The notes below the pieces were generated by a model that did no database searches, was not told where the DNA came from, and was given only the letters and a program-made list of their open reading frames with translations. This document shows positions 1 through 7,963 of a DNA stretch of 52,307 nucleotides, in pieces. This DNA comes from Candidatus Eiseniibacteriota bacterium (lineage in GTDB: Bacteria; Eisenbacteria; RBG-16-71-46), in assembly GCA_016223045.1 (NCBI GenBank), contig JACRPT010000093.1:1-52307 (forward strand). Direction: 5' to 3'. Position 1 is the stretch's first letter. Each line of letters opens with the position of its first letter. The position numbers and the translations under genes were made by a program.

Positions 1-19
1 ATGCAGCCGTGGAACCATC

Positions 20-86
20 GTGAGACCTCCCTGTCTCCTGGCGTTGTTGATGCGACCCAAACCAAGAGATACAGGGCAGGTCTCAC
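20..86. repeat. imperfect inverted repeat near window edge
   Basis: GTGAGACCT-CCCTGT-CTC at 20-37 is mirrored by its near reverse complement at 66-86, with a few bases of insertion in one arm and a 28-nt spacer. It lies immediately upstream of a 5'-truncated gene, so it could be a remnant of a mobile-element end or simply a stable hairpin. No transposase reading frame accompanies it in the 148 nt before the first gene, and I recognise no product in the short open frame 1-138. Confidence 0.4.
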
Positions 87-148
87 GACTTTCAAGTCAG
101 CCTGGTCGGACTTCTCCGATTCATGCGAAATGATTTAGTCCGAACAAT

Positions 149-1285
149 TTGGTCAGCACGATCCGGGTGAGCGGGAACACTGTTTACGTCGCCGGCGCGT
201 TCGACACCATCGCCGGCCAACCGCGAACTGTCCTGGCCGCGATTGATGCGACGACCGGCGCGGCGACGTCGTGGAATCCGGGCGTCGACGCCGGACTGTA
301 CCCGCCTGTGTGGGATATGGTGGTTCGCGGTGGCATCGTCTACGTCGGCGGTCTCTTTTCTGGGCTGGGAGGGCAACCGCGCTACTGCATTGGCGCCATT
401 GACTCCATCACAGGAGGGGCTACGTCCTGGTACCCGCAGGTCGACGACATGGTCGAAACAATGGCTATGCAGGGCGACACGCTCTATCTCGGTGGGTGGT
501 TTTCCCAGGTGGCGGGGGTGCCGCGCAACTATCTCGCTGCTGTGGATACGGACGGTACGCTCCTCGACTGGGATCCCACACCCAATAGTATCGTGCAGAC
601 TCTGACAGTCGCAGAGGGTCGTGTCTTCATCGGTGGCGGGTTCACCAGTGTGGGCGGGTTGCCGCGAAGCGAACTAGCCGCCATCGACTGCGCCACTGGA
701 TTAGTCGCCGACTGGATCGCCGATGCGAACCCACAGGTGCGATGCCTGGCGGTAGCGAACCAAGTGCTCTACGCAGGCGGGTGGTTCACGCAGGTCGGCG
801 GCGAGGCTCGGAATGGCCTGGCGGCGATCGACACGCAGACCGGTGCTGTGCTGGCGTGGGATCCTCGACCCAACAGCGTCGTCTCGGCGCTGTATGTCAG
901 CGGCGATGTCCTCTACGTGGGCGGTGCATTCGACTACCTCGGTCTCGAGTTACGCCCAGGGATTGCCGCGGTTTCGCTCGCCAGGGGCCCCGACCCCGGC
1001 CCATTCCCGCTGCCCGGACGCCTCCTTGCCATCAACCAAAACGCACCAAACCCGGTCCGGGTAGCAACCACCATCCGGTTCGGGCTCTCCGCCCCCGCCC
1101 GCGTCACTCTATCCATCTTCGATCTCGCTGGTCGGTGTATTGCCACGCCACTGAAGGAAGATGAGCAGACGGCCGGATCCCATCAGATCGAATTGAGTGC
1201 CACGGGCTGGCCGTCCGGCGTGTACTACTACCGACTCGAGGCAGCTGGTGCGACTGCAGTGCGAAAGATGGTCGTCGTGAAGTAG
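149..1285 (+). pseudogene. secreted beta-propeller-like repeat protein, 5' truncated, with C-terminal sorting domain
   Basis: The 378-residue frame consists of about six repeats of roughly 52 residues. Each has a pattern like VYVGGxFxxxGGxPR, then a small LAAID segment and a W-(N/D)-P segment, as in delta-60/propeller-type secreted proteins. The last ~80 residues (NAPNPVRVATTIRF to KMVVVK) form a FlgD-Ig/type IX secretion sorting-like domain. There is no signal peptide. The frame opens with a TTG in the middle of a repeat, six codons after an in-frame TGA (131-133), so the true N-terminus is missing. I read it as a 5'-deleted gene or one broken by a rearrangement or assembly join. Base composition here is less GC-rich than in the following 50 kb. 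The family assignment of the repeat is fairly safe; its biological role is unknown. Confidence 0.6.
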
Positions 1286-1321
1286 AACGCTGAATCGAAT
1301 CCACTCTTCTCGGAGGGCCGC

Positions 1322-1666
1322 ATGCCGCAGACTCCGGTGGAGAGCGTTGGCACTCACTGGCACAAGCTGATCGAGAACTTCCAGACCTCGCCGAAGGACT
1401 TCTACACCACCGTCGAGCTCGCCCTCGACGCCCGCAAGATCCCCGGGATGAAGACCTCCCGTGTGAAGTGGAGCGAGAGCGGGCTCCTCTCACCCGACCG
1501 CGAGTACCTGCGGAAGAGTAGGAACTCGCATACGCATGGAGCGGAGGCTACGCCCGTCCCGGCGCCCCGCTCCAGGTCGAATTCCCCCGCTGAGCCGCGC
1601 CCAGCCCGCGGCGCCGCCCGCGACCCCTTCACGGCGGCCCGCGGCCGCGCCTCCGCCACCCCCTGA
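1322..1666 (+). pseudogene. truncated hypothetical protein (N-terminal fragment)
   Basis: A good ribosome binding site (GGAGGG) precedes the ATG. The first ~64 codons are normal protein sequence (MPQTPVESVGTHWHK through LLSPDREYLR). They resemble the start of a conserved hypothetical protein in which the DREYLR segment leads into a membrane-proximal region. After about position 1515 the frame turns into low-complexity Pro/Ala/Arg sequence typical of a random GC-rich frame and stops at 1666. The natural continuation is therefore missing. The break coincides with the jump from moderate to very high GC and lies 260-560 bp from a transposase relic on the other strand. The function of the intact family is unknown to me. 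Confidence 0.5.
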
Positions 1667-1778
1667 GCCCGCCTCCCCGCACTCCCGGCGCGCACCGGCC
1701 CCACCGCCGGCGCGCCCACGCCCGCTCACTCTCGGCGGCTCGCCCGGCTCCCGCCCTCCCTCGCAGCCCTCGAGTCCG
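1516..1778. other. non-coding junction sequence
   Basis: This very GC-rich, proline/arginine-rich-in-every-frame stretch lies between the broken hypothetical gene and the IS91-like relic. I see no convincing gene, RNA or terminator in it. It is probably rearranged or decayed DNA. Confidence 0.4.
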
Positions 1779-2099
1779 TCAGCCCGGGGCCGCCACTCCC
1801 GCCCACGGTCCGGCCCGGGCGTCCACCCCGCGCCGCTCGAGGTGAGCGAGGATGCGCCGGATCACCCCCGGCACGGCCTCGCGCTCGCCGACCGCCGCCG
1901 GCACATCGGCGCGCCGGGTGCGCGCGGCGACTCGGCTCAACCGCCCCAGCCGGCGCCGATCGTGGAGGAAGTACGCTCGCAGCCGCTTCGGCAGTGTCAG
2001 CACCCCCTGGCGGTGCGCCACCGGAGCGAGCCGGCGCTCGTCCAGCCACAGGCTCCACTCGGTGAGCCGCCGCGCGTCCCGGGGCAGCACGCGCCTCAC
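1779..2099 (-). pseudogene. IS91-type transposase fragment (decayed)
   Basis: The 106-codon frame contains an internal block typical of IS91-like (Y2) transposases: a segment LAPVAHRQGVLTLPKRLRAYF followed by LHDRRRLGRLSRVAART and GEREAVPGVI. In intact family members the block is followed by the HxH-containing catalytic region; here the sequence diverges after PGVI, and neither the N-terminal zinc-binding part nor the catalytic part is present. The GTG that opens the frame overlaps the stop of the NuoN-like gene (GTGA), which may be accidental. I read it as an inactive relic marking an old insertion or recombination at the 3' end of the membrane-subunit operon. The family match is from memory of the motif, not a search. 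Confidence 0.55.
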
Positions 2100-3319
2100 G
2101 GCCGGCCCGCGAGCCGCCACGCCACCGCCAGCGCCACCAGCCCCGCGCCGGCGGTCCACAACGCGGCGCGGGCCTCCCAGGGGACCGCGCGCCCGGGCGG
2201 CGTGCGCGCCGGCACGCCGAACGCTTCCCGCACCTGCTGCATCACCGTGGCGAACGCGGCCACCCAGCCGGCGCCGAGCGCGAGCAGCGCGCCGGTCTGC
2301 CCGGCGGCCGACAGCCCGCGCGCGGCGTCGAGCCACAGCTGCGCGCCCGGCGTGCCGGGCACTCCGGCCAGCGAGAACAGCGCGAACAGTCCGGCGAGCC
2401 CGCTCGCCGGATGCCGGCGGAACAGTGCGCCGCCCGGCGCGTCGGGCGAGGCCGGCACCGGCATGAAGCGCGCGAGCGCCGCCGCCCCGGTGAGCGCGAG
2501 CGCCAGGTGCGCGGCCCAGGGCGCCAGCCGCCACGCCGCCGCGGCGCGCGCGCCCGCCTCCGGCGCCAGCGTCGCGGCCAGGCCGGCGAGCGCGAGACCG
2601 GCCTGCAGGCTGGCGAGCGTGCCGACGCGCCGCTCGGGCCGTCGCTGGGAGACCAGCGTCCCGGCCGAGACGAGGAACACCGCGATCGCGGCGGTGGCGA
2701 GCACCGCGCGCGCCAGCGCCGCGCCCTCGGGGAAGCCGGCGATGCCGCCGAGCCGCCACGCGATCCACGCCGCGCCCGCCGCCTGCAGCGCCGCCACCGC
2801 GAGCGGCGCCAGCCACGGGCGCGCGCCCTGGAACAGGTCGGCGACCCAGAAGTGGAAGGGCGCCCCGCCCAGCATCACCAGCCCGGCGAGCAGCGCCAGC
2901 GGCAGCGCCGCGCTCCACACCGGCCGCGGCGTCAGGCCGAGCCGCAGCACGCCCCACTGCTCGCCGACCGGCCCCACGCCGGTGGCGAGCGCCAGCAGCG
3001 ACAGCCCGGCAGCGGACAGCGCGAGCGCACCTCCCATCACCCACAGCAGCTTGAGCGCGCACTCGCTGTGCAGCAGGTTGGCGCGATCGCGCGCCAGCGC
3101 GGCGACGACCAGCCCGGCGGCGAGCGGCGCGAGCGCCGGGCCCGCCAGCGGCGCGCGCGCCAGCGCCAGCGCGAGCAGCGCCAGCGCGGCCAGCGGCCCG
3201 AGCGTGGCGAGCGGACGGCCGCGGTGCTCGAGCCGGAGCAGCAGTGCCGCGGCGGCCAGCGCGAGCCCGGCCGGCAGGGCGGGCGTCAGGAACAGGAGGA
3301 GCGCGGGCGCGGCGGTCAT
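2096..3319 (-). CDS. NuoN-like proton-translocating-type membrane subunit
   Basis: A 407-residue polytopic membrane protein that is almost entirely hydrophobic. The segment PFHFWVADLFQGA (about residues 154-166) matches the signature of the complex I antiporter-like subunit NuoN and its hydrogenase-4 relatives. In E. coli NuoN the helix after this motif carries an essential lysine (SK). The corresponding place here reads ALQAAG with Gln179, so the usual proton-path lysine appears to be replaced. The ATG at 3319 was chosen over upstream codons because it begins a clean hydrophobic N-terminus and sits 7 nt after the previous gene's stop. It is the last gene of a three-gene minus-strand operon with the HyfF/NuoL-like and HyfE-like genes. 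No hydrophilic complex I or hydrogenase subunit is in the window, and the operon ends at a transposase relic. Confidence 0.7.
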   Translation of the reverse strand: MTAAPALLLFLTPALPAGLALAAAALLLRLEHRGRPLATLGPLAALALLALALARAPLAGPALAPLAAGLVVAALARDRANLLHSECALKLLWVMGGALALSAAGLSLLALATGVGPVGEQWGVLRLGLTPRPVWSAALPLALLAGLVMLGGAPFHFWVADLFQGARPWLAPLAVAALQAAGAAWIAWRLGGIAGFPEGAALARAVLATAAIAVFLVSAGTLVSQRRPERRVGTLASLQAGLALAGLAATLAPEAGARAAAAWRLAPWAAHLALALTGAAALARFMPVPASPDAPGGALFRRHPASGLAGLFALFSLAGVPGTPGAQLWLDAARGLSAAGQTGALLALGAGWVAAFATVMQQVREAFGVPARTPPGRAVPWEARAALWTAGAGLVALAVAWRLAGRP

Positions 3320-3326
3320 CGGCGCC

Positions 3327-4673
3327 TCATCGCAGCAGCGGCAGCACCACGGCAAGCAGCGCGACGCCGACCAGCAGCAGCAGGTACTCCTGCGCGTCGC
3401 CGCTGTGCAGGTCGCGCAGCGGCGCGGCGGGCAGCCGCAGCAGCCACAGCGCCCAGCCCGCGAGGGTGCGCTCGAACGCGGTCACGAATCGGAAGACGCG
3501 CCGCGCGCTCTGCCGGACGGCGCGGCCCCGGACGGCGAGGCGGTCGGTGCGCGGGGGCTCGTCCGCCGGCGCGGCGAGCGCGCCGGGTGCGACGCCGCGG
3601 TAGGTGAGCAGTCCGCCGAGCCCGCCCGCCGCCGCGGGCGCCAGCGCCAGCAGCGCCGCCGCCCAGCCGACCGGCGGCCCGCTCCACGACGCGATGGCGA
3701 GCGCGACCGGCACGCCCGCGAGCGCGAACAGCGGGGCCACGCGGCTCAGCGTGATGCCGGTTCCCGGGCGGCGCACCGCGCGGCGCTCCGGCGCCTCGAC
3801 CATGCGCGCCACGTTCACCCACGCGATGAGCGCGACCGGCAGCGCCGCGGCGAGGGACCACAGCGGGCCGCGGGCGCCGAAGCGCGCTCCCATCGCCAGC
3901 AGCATGGGCCACGCCAGCGCCGCCGACGCGGCCCAGGTCGTGGTGCGCCAGATCGCCGAGAGCACCGGGCCGCGCCGCGGCACCGCGCCGGAGAGCTCGG
4001 CGCCGAGCAGGAACGCGTGCGCGCCGCTGGCGGACAGCCAGAGCAGCAGGCTGGCCGCAGGCGGCACCGCCCGCACCGCGACCAGCAGAGCGGCGAGCGC
4101 GCCGTCGCCCACCGCCAGCCAGCGCAGCGCCGCGGTCCAGCGCCGCAGCGCGAACGCGCGCAGCGCGGCCAGCGCCGCGGTCACCAGCAGCAGCGCCGCC
4201 GCCGCGTCGCGCACGCGCGCCACGCCCAGCCAGTGCTCCTGCAGGCGCCACAGCACCACGAAGCCGGCGGCCGGGAGCACCGCGGGCAGCCAGGGGCCGA
4301 GCGCCAGCAGCGGGCCCGGCAGGTCCGAGAACGGCCGCGCCAGCGGGAGCGCCGCGAGCAGCTCGAGACCCGCCCACACCACGGCGCCCGCCTCGAGCGC
4401 GCGCCACGGTCCCGGCGCGCCCGCCGGCGCCACCGCCGCGACCGCCAGCGCCAGCCACAGCGCGGCCGCCGGGCGGCGCAGCCACTCCCAGCGCGGCAGG
4501 TGACGCGCCGGGTCATCGCTGGCGCGCGCCCACCACCAGAACGCCGTGGCCAGCAGCTCCGCGCCGAGCGCCGCGGCCAGCAGGCCGTCCCACGCCAGCA
4601 GCGCGAACCCCGCGGCGCACAGCAGGCCGCCGGTGACGCGGGGACCGGGGCGGAGCGCGGCGAGCCAGGTCAT
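3327..4673 (-). CDS. NuoL/HyfF-like antiporter-type membrane subunit (divergent)
   Basis: A 448-residue polytopic membrane protein with about a dozen hydrophobic helices. The C-terminal segment PLRDLHSGDAQEYLLLLVG followed by a final hydrophobic stretch is typical of NuoL/HyfF-type subunits. In the helix where the family normally has HAxxK-LLF, the sequence is GAHAFLLGAEL, so the lysine appears to be missing. A hydrophilic stretch around residues 345-380 separates the last helices. It is 448 residues against about 500-600 for classical NuoL/M, so reduced. It lies 6 nt after the HyfE-like gene and 7 nt before the NuoN-like gene, so the three are co-transcribed. Likely role: membrane arm of an energy-converting respiratory or hydrogenase-type complex; partner enzyme unknown. 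Confidence 0.6.
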   Translation of the reverse strand: MTWLAALRPGPRVTGGLLCAAGFALLAWDGLLAAALGAELLATAFWWWARASDDPARHLPRWEWLRRPAAALWLALAVAAVAPAGAPGPWRALEAGAVVWAGLELLAALPLARPFSDLPGPLLALGPWLPAVLPAAGFVVLWRLQEHWLGVARVRDAAAALLLVTAALAALRAFALRRWTAALRWLAVGDGALAALLVAVRAVPPAASLLLWLSASGAHAFLLGAELSGAVPRRGPVLSAIWRTTTWAASAALAWPMLLAMGARFGARGPLWSLAAALPVALIAWVNVARMVEAPERRAVRRPGTGITLSRVAPLFALAGVPVALAIASWSGPPVGWAAALLALAPAAAGGLGGLLTYRGVAPGALAAPADEPPRTDRLAVRGRAVRQSARRVFRFVTAFERTLAGWALWLLRLPAAPLRDLHSGDAQEYLLLLVGVALLAVVLPLLR

Positions 4674-4679
4674 GCGCCG

Positions 4680-5336
4680 TCAGTCGTGCAGGTCGTGGGC
4701 ATCGTTCACCCACGCCGATCCGGCGTGGCGCTCGCGGCCGCGGGCGACCCGCACCACCAGCGCGACCGCCAGCGCGGTGGCCAGCAGCACGGCGGCGGCG
4801 GGCGCCGCGTCGCCCGCGAGCTGGCCGGCGCGCGCCGCGCCCTCGAGCACCTGCAGCCCGAGCCCGAGCGCGGCGAAGGCGATCGCCGAGCGCAGCGCGT
4901 GGCGGCGCAGCATGAGATGGAGCAAACCCAGGCACAGCAGCGACGCGCCGTAGGAGGCGCGCCGCGTCGCGTCGGCGGGAAGGTCGAGCCGCGCCACCGC
5001 CCCGACCAGCACGACCAGCAGCAGGGGCGCGAGCAGCAGGCCGATGGTGCCCGATTCGAGCCCGCCGAACCGCGCCGGCGCCGGGCTGCGCGCGCGGTCC
5101 GTGCCGCGCCCCGCCTGCCACGCCACCGCGAGCCACAGCAGCGCCCACGCCGCCCGCAGCGCCGCCAGGGGCGACACCTCGGGCAGGAACGGCACCGCCA
5201 CGGCGATGCCGAGCGCGGCGAAGCGGGCGGTCGCGTGCCCCGGCACCAGCGCCGCCAGCAGCAGGAACGCGACCGGCGGCGCCAGCCGCGCCAGGTCGAG
5301 GAGCGGAAGCCCGGTCCACGCATCGAGGAAGTGCAC
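4680..5336 (-). CDS. hydrogenase-4 component E-like membrane protein (HyfE/NuoK-related)
   Basis: A 218-residue protein with about seven hydrophobic helices, close to the usual ~216 residues of HyfE, an extended homologue of complex I subunit NuoK. A GTG start at 5336 is preceded by GGGAGGA at a good distance. It begins the membrane-subunit operon; the NuoL/HyfF-like gene starts 6 nt after its stop. The C-terminus is hydrophilic (HAGSAWVNDAHDLHD). HyfE-like subunits normally sit with HyfB/F-type antiporter subunits and hydrogenase or formate-oxidising modules. Only the membrane part is visible here. The assignment rests on size, hydropathy and neighbours rather than a sharp motif. Confidence 0.5.
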   Translation of the reverse strand: MHFLDAWTGLPLLDLARLAPPVAFLLLAALVPGHATARFAALGIAVAVPFLPEVSPLAALRAAWALLWLAVAWQAGRGTDRARSPAPARFGGLESGTIGLLLAPLLLVVLVGAVARLDLPADATRRASYGASLLCLGLLHLMLRRHALRSAIAFAALGLGLQVLEGAARAGQLAGDAAPAAAVLLATALAVALVVRVARGRERHAGSAWVNDAHDLHD

Positions 5337-5444
5337 GCGTCCTCCCGGCTACACGCGTCGAGGCATCAGTGGACGGCCGCGGGTCTCACGGCGAGCGGAC
5401 GGAGCGGGACAGGATGCGGGACGGGCCATCGCCCCGGCCGAAGG

Positions 5445-5912
5445 TCAGGGGATGAACGCGGCCTCGGCGTTCCGGATGGCCGCGAGGAACTCCTCGGCGC
5501 TCTTCGCCTCGAGCAGGCTCTTGCGCACGGAATCCTCCTTGAGCAGGCGCGAGATGTTGGCGAGCAGCCGCACGTGCGGCGTGGTGGCGTTCTCGGGCGA
5601 GACCAGCAGCACGAACAGGTGCGTGGGCTTGCCGTCCTCCGACTCGAAGTCCACCCCTTCGGGCGAGATGCCGCACGCCGCCGCGATGCGATCCACGGCG
5701 CGCGCCTTGCCGTGCGGGACGGCGGCACCCGGCATGAGCCCGGTGGACATCATGGCCTCGCGCCGCATCACCCGGTCGAGGATCTCGCCCTGGCTGTCGA
5801 AGCCGTGGCCGGCCTCGAGCAGCTCGCAAAGCTCCACGATCACCTCGCGCTTGGTCGGCGCCTTGAGGCGAAGGGAGACGGTTTTCGGGTTGAGAACCTC
5901 GGACAGTCTCAT
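5445..5912 (-). CDS. PTS EIIA (fructose/nitrogen-type) domain protein
   Basis: A single-domain protein of 155 residues with the PTS EIIA type 2 fold. The phosphoacceptor histidine lies in GAAVPHGKA (His67), and the downstream block THLFVLLVSPENATTPHVRLLANISRLL is typical of PtsN/FruA-like IIA domains. Stand-alone copies usually act as regulatory phosphorelay proteins rather than sugar transporters. No EI, HPr or permease gene is nearby. It lies upstream of the HyfE-like gene on the same strand with 108 nt between, so co-transcription is possible but not shown. Length and active site look intact. Confidence 0.85.
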   Translation of the reverse strand: MRLSEVLNPKTVSLRLKAPTKREVIVELCELLEAGHGFDSQGEILDRVMRREAMMSTGLMPGAAVPHGKARAVDRIAAACGISPEGVDFESEDGKPTHLFVLLVSPENATTPHVRLLANISRLLKEDSVRKSLLEAKSAEEFLAAIRNAEAAFIP

Positions 5913-6010
5913 GGGGGTGCGCTCCGCGGCAGCAATCTCAGGCCGGGCAAGAACTTGAAACCTATTCGCCGCCTCGACGGAGTGTCAAGCCAATTCCCGG
6001 GCGCCCACGG

Positions 6011-6168
6011 TGCGCCGTCACCGGCGCGGCCCGCGCAGCGCAGGCGCGAAAGCCCGCAGCGAGCCGTCACGCGAGCGGCCCGCGCAGCGCAGGCGCGGGG
6101 GGCGCGCAGCGCGCTGTCACGAACGAGGACCGCACAGCGCAGGCGTGCGGGCCGGCGCCGCGCGTGTC
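6011..6168. repeat. degenerate 49-50 bp tandem repeat, three copies
   Basis: The unit is marked by GTCAC at 6017, 6066 and 6116 and by a weaker fourth anchor at about 6164. Each GTCAC is followed about 15-20 nt later by the core GCRCAGCGCAGGCG. Spacing is 49-50 bp. Copies differ by several substitutions, so this is an old duplication. It could be a protein-binding array or a non-functional minisatellite. Confidence 0.65.
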
Positions 6169-6432
6169 GCGCCCGGGCGAGACTGGCCGCCGGACCGCCG
6201 CAACGCGCCGTCCGGCGTCCGGCCTCCGCGCTCGATCGCGCGGCGCGGGCGAGCGAAGCACCAGCCGGCCGCCGCGACATGCCGCGCCGCGGCGGGCGCT
6301 CCGCGGGCGCGCGGGGGTCGCGCCACACCGGACCCGCTCCCGGCACGGCGATTCACTCGCGCCCGGCCGCGTGTGGGCAAATCACCCACGCGGGGCGACG
6401 CGTTCCGCGGCTCGGGGCCGGCGTCGCTGTGC

Positions 6433-6438
6433 TAGACT
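6433..6438 (+). promoter_or_regulatory. putative -10 box TAGACT upstream of diguanylate cyclase
   Basis: TGTGCTAGACTCG has an extended -10-like TG before TAGACT. It lies about 115 nt before the cyclase start. No clear -35. The same TAGA(C/T)T box recurs before several other plus-strand genes in the window. Confidence 0.4.
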
Positions 6439-6553
6439 CGTTGCCGTCCGTACCACGGGGTCTGCGCTGGGCCACATCACGCTCGTCCACCTGGTCGCCC
6501 ATGGAAACTCCTCGCCTGACATCCCGCGCCCCGCAGGGAGGCAGGGACGCCTC

Positions 6554-7882
6554 ATGAAGCAGAAAGTCATCGATTTCCGCGAGCTGCTCGAGCGCCTGCT
6601 GCCGCTCGACGAGCTGCCGGTGGCCGACCGGCTGCACGTGCAGCGCGCGCTCCAAACCGGGATCGCGTCGCAGCTCGAGCAGGCCGCGCTGCTCGCCCTC
6701 TCCCGGCTCGAACACGCCGGCACGCTGCGCCGCCTCCCGGCCGCCGCCAACGGCGGCGGGCCGGTGGTGCGCTTCCAGTCCCCCGGCGCTCTCGACGTCA
6801 TCACCGTGCACCTGCCGGGGCCGCGCGAGAGCCAGGGCCTGATCCTGGTGCCGCGCTCGAGCCTGCCCGCGCATGCGCAGGCGGGGCTCGAGCAGATGCG
6901 CCCGCTGCTGCGCCTCGACGAGGCGCTGCTCGCCGCGGACCCGCGCAGCGGACAGTCGCGCCACGGGCTGATCGAGCAGCTCGACCGGGCCGGCCGCGAG
7001 CTGCTGGGGGCCGCCGAAGTGCACTTCTTCCCGGCGGGCGAGGAGGCCGCGCCCGAGGCTCTGGCGCTCGAAGTCGCGCAGGAGCTGTTCGCCCACCCCG
7101 GCCTGCTCGCCTACTGCCCCGACACCCTGCGCTGCCCGCGGCTCGAGGCGGGGGCGCGGCGCCGCCGCGCGCGCGCGGTGGTGATCGCGCCGGTGACGTC
7201 GAGCGGCGGTGAGGCGCTCGGGCACCTCGAGGTGGTGAGCCGCGACGCGGATCCGTTCCGCCCCGACGCGCTGGCCATGGTGGCGCTGCTCGCCGACTCG
7301 TGCGCCGGAACGCTCGAGCGCGCGACGCGCATCGAGAAGCTGGTGTTCATCGACCCGCTCACCTCGGTGTACAACCGTTCCTACTTCGACCTCCAGCTGA
7401 GCAACGAGATGGCGCGCGCGCAGCGCGAGCAATCCTCGATGGCACTGTGCATCGCGGACATCGACGACTTCAAGTCGTTCAACACGGCCTACGGTCTGGA
7501 GGCCGGCAACCAGGTGCTGGTCCAGGTCGCGCAGACCCTGCGGCACGGCGTGCGGCCGTTCGACACGGTGGCGCGCTGGGGCGGCGAGGAGTTCGCCGTG
7601 CTGCTCACCGCGCCGGTCGCGGCCGAGGACGTGATCACCGCCTCGGAGCGGCTGCGCTCGCTGGTCGAGCGGCAGCAGGTGCAGCTCGAGGGGCTCGACC
7701 GCCGGTCGCATCGCGTCGGCGTCACCGTGAGCCTGGGCGTGGCGATGTTCCCCGACCACGCCGACGCCGCGCAGGAGCTGTGGCGCGCCGCGAACCAGGC
7801 GCTGCTCCAGGCCAAGCGACCGCCCAAGAACCGGGTCGTGTTCTACCGCCCCGGAGGAGATCCGCGCCCCGGCGCGAAGTAG
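6554..7882 (+). CDS. diguanylate cyclase with N-terminal sensory region (GGDEF)
   Basis: A cytosolic protein of 442 residues. Residues ~1-260 form an alpha/beta sensory region, probably GAF-like. A linker leads to FIDPLTSVYNRSYFD, the classic start of a GGDEF domain. The active-site motif is GGEEF at 343-347, and an inhibitory I-site RxxD (RPFD, 334-337) sits five residues before it. An active, feedback-inhibited c-di-GMP synthase is therefore expected. The ATG at 6554 was preferred because it begins a protein-like helix; the long frame upstream is non-coding GC-rich sequence. A convergent terminator hairpin follows at 7905. Confidence 0.9.
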   Translation: MKQKVIDFRELLERLLPLDELPVADRLHVQRALQTGIASQLEQAALLALSRLEHAGTLRRLPAAANGGGPVVRFQSPGALDVITVHLPGPRESQGLILVPRSSLPAHAQAGLEQMRPLLRLDEALLAADPRSGQSRHGLIEQLDRAGRELLGAAEVHFFPAGEEAAPEALALEVAQELFAHPGLLAYCPDTLRCPRLEAGARRRRARAVVIAPVTSSGGEALGHLEVVSRDADPFRPDALAMVALLADSCAGTLERATRIEKLVFIDPLTSVYNRSYFDLQLSNEMARAQREQSSMALCIADIDDFKSFNTAYGLEAGNQVLVQVAQTLRHGVRPFDTVARWGGEEFAVLLTAPVAAEDVITASERLRSLVERQQVQLEGLDRRSHRVGVTVSLGVAMFPDHADAAQELWRAANQALLQAKRPPKNRVVFYRPGGDPRPGAK

Positions 7883-7904
7883 GAGCGCCGCGGCGTGGTG
7901 GACG

Positions 7905-7943
7905 CGAAGGCGCCCGGTCCCGCGAGAGGACCGGGCGCCTTCG
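7905..7943. terminator. bidirectional intrinsic terminator hairpin
   Basis: A 16-bp perfect stem, CGAAGGCGCCCGGTCC with its exact complement, flanks a 7-nt loop. It sits between the convergent cyclase and beta-helix genes, 22 nt past one stop and 21 nt from the other. Confidence 0.8.
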
Positions 7944-7963
7944 TGCGCCGGGCGCGCTCGCGG

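Larger units (their letters stand above)
5913..6553. other. 641-bp intergenic region between divergent genes
   Basis: It separates the minus-strand EIIA gene from the plus-strand diguanylate cyclase. It contains a degenerate 49-50 bp tandem repeat (6011-6168), very GC-rich sequence up to about 6400, and a promoter-like TAGACT box at 6433 upstream of the cyclase. I see no convincing reading frame. Confidence 0.6.

Noticed and set aside
2058-3062. Alternative minus-strand frame running through the NuoN-like gene into the transposase fragment (1779-3062)
   Set aside because: Only its last ~100 codons look like protein (the IS91-like fragment); the upstream part is an Arg/Ala-rich shadow of the NuoN-like gene.
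1536-6557. 1,673-codon open frame on the plus strand
   Set aside because: It is a low-complexity Pro/Ala/Arg shadow across the minus-strand membrane and EIIA genes, which have proper protein motifs. GC-rich DNA leaves long antisense frames open.
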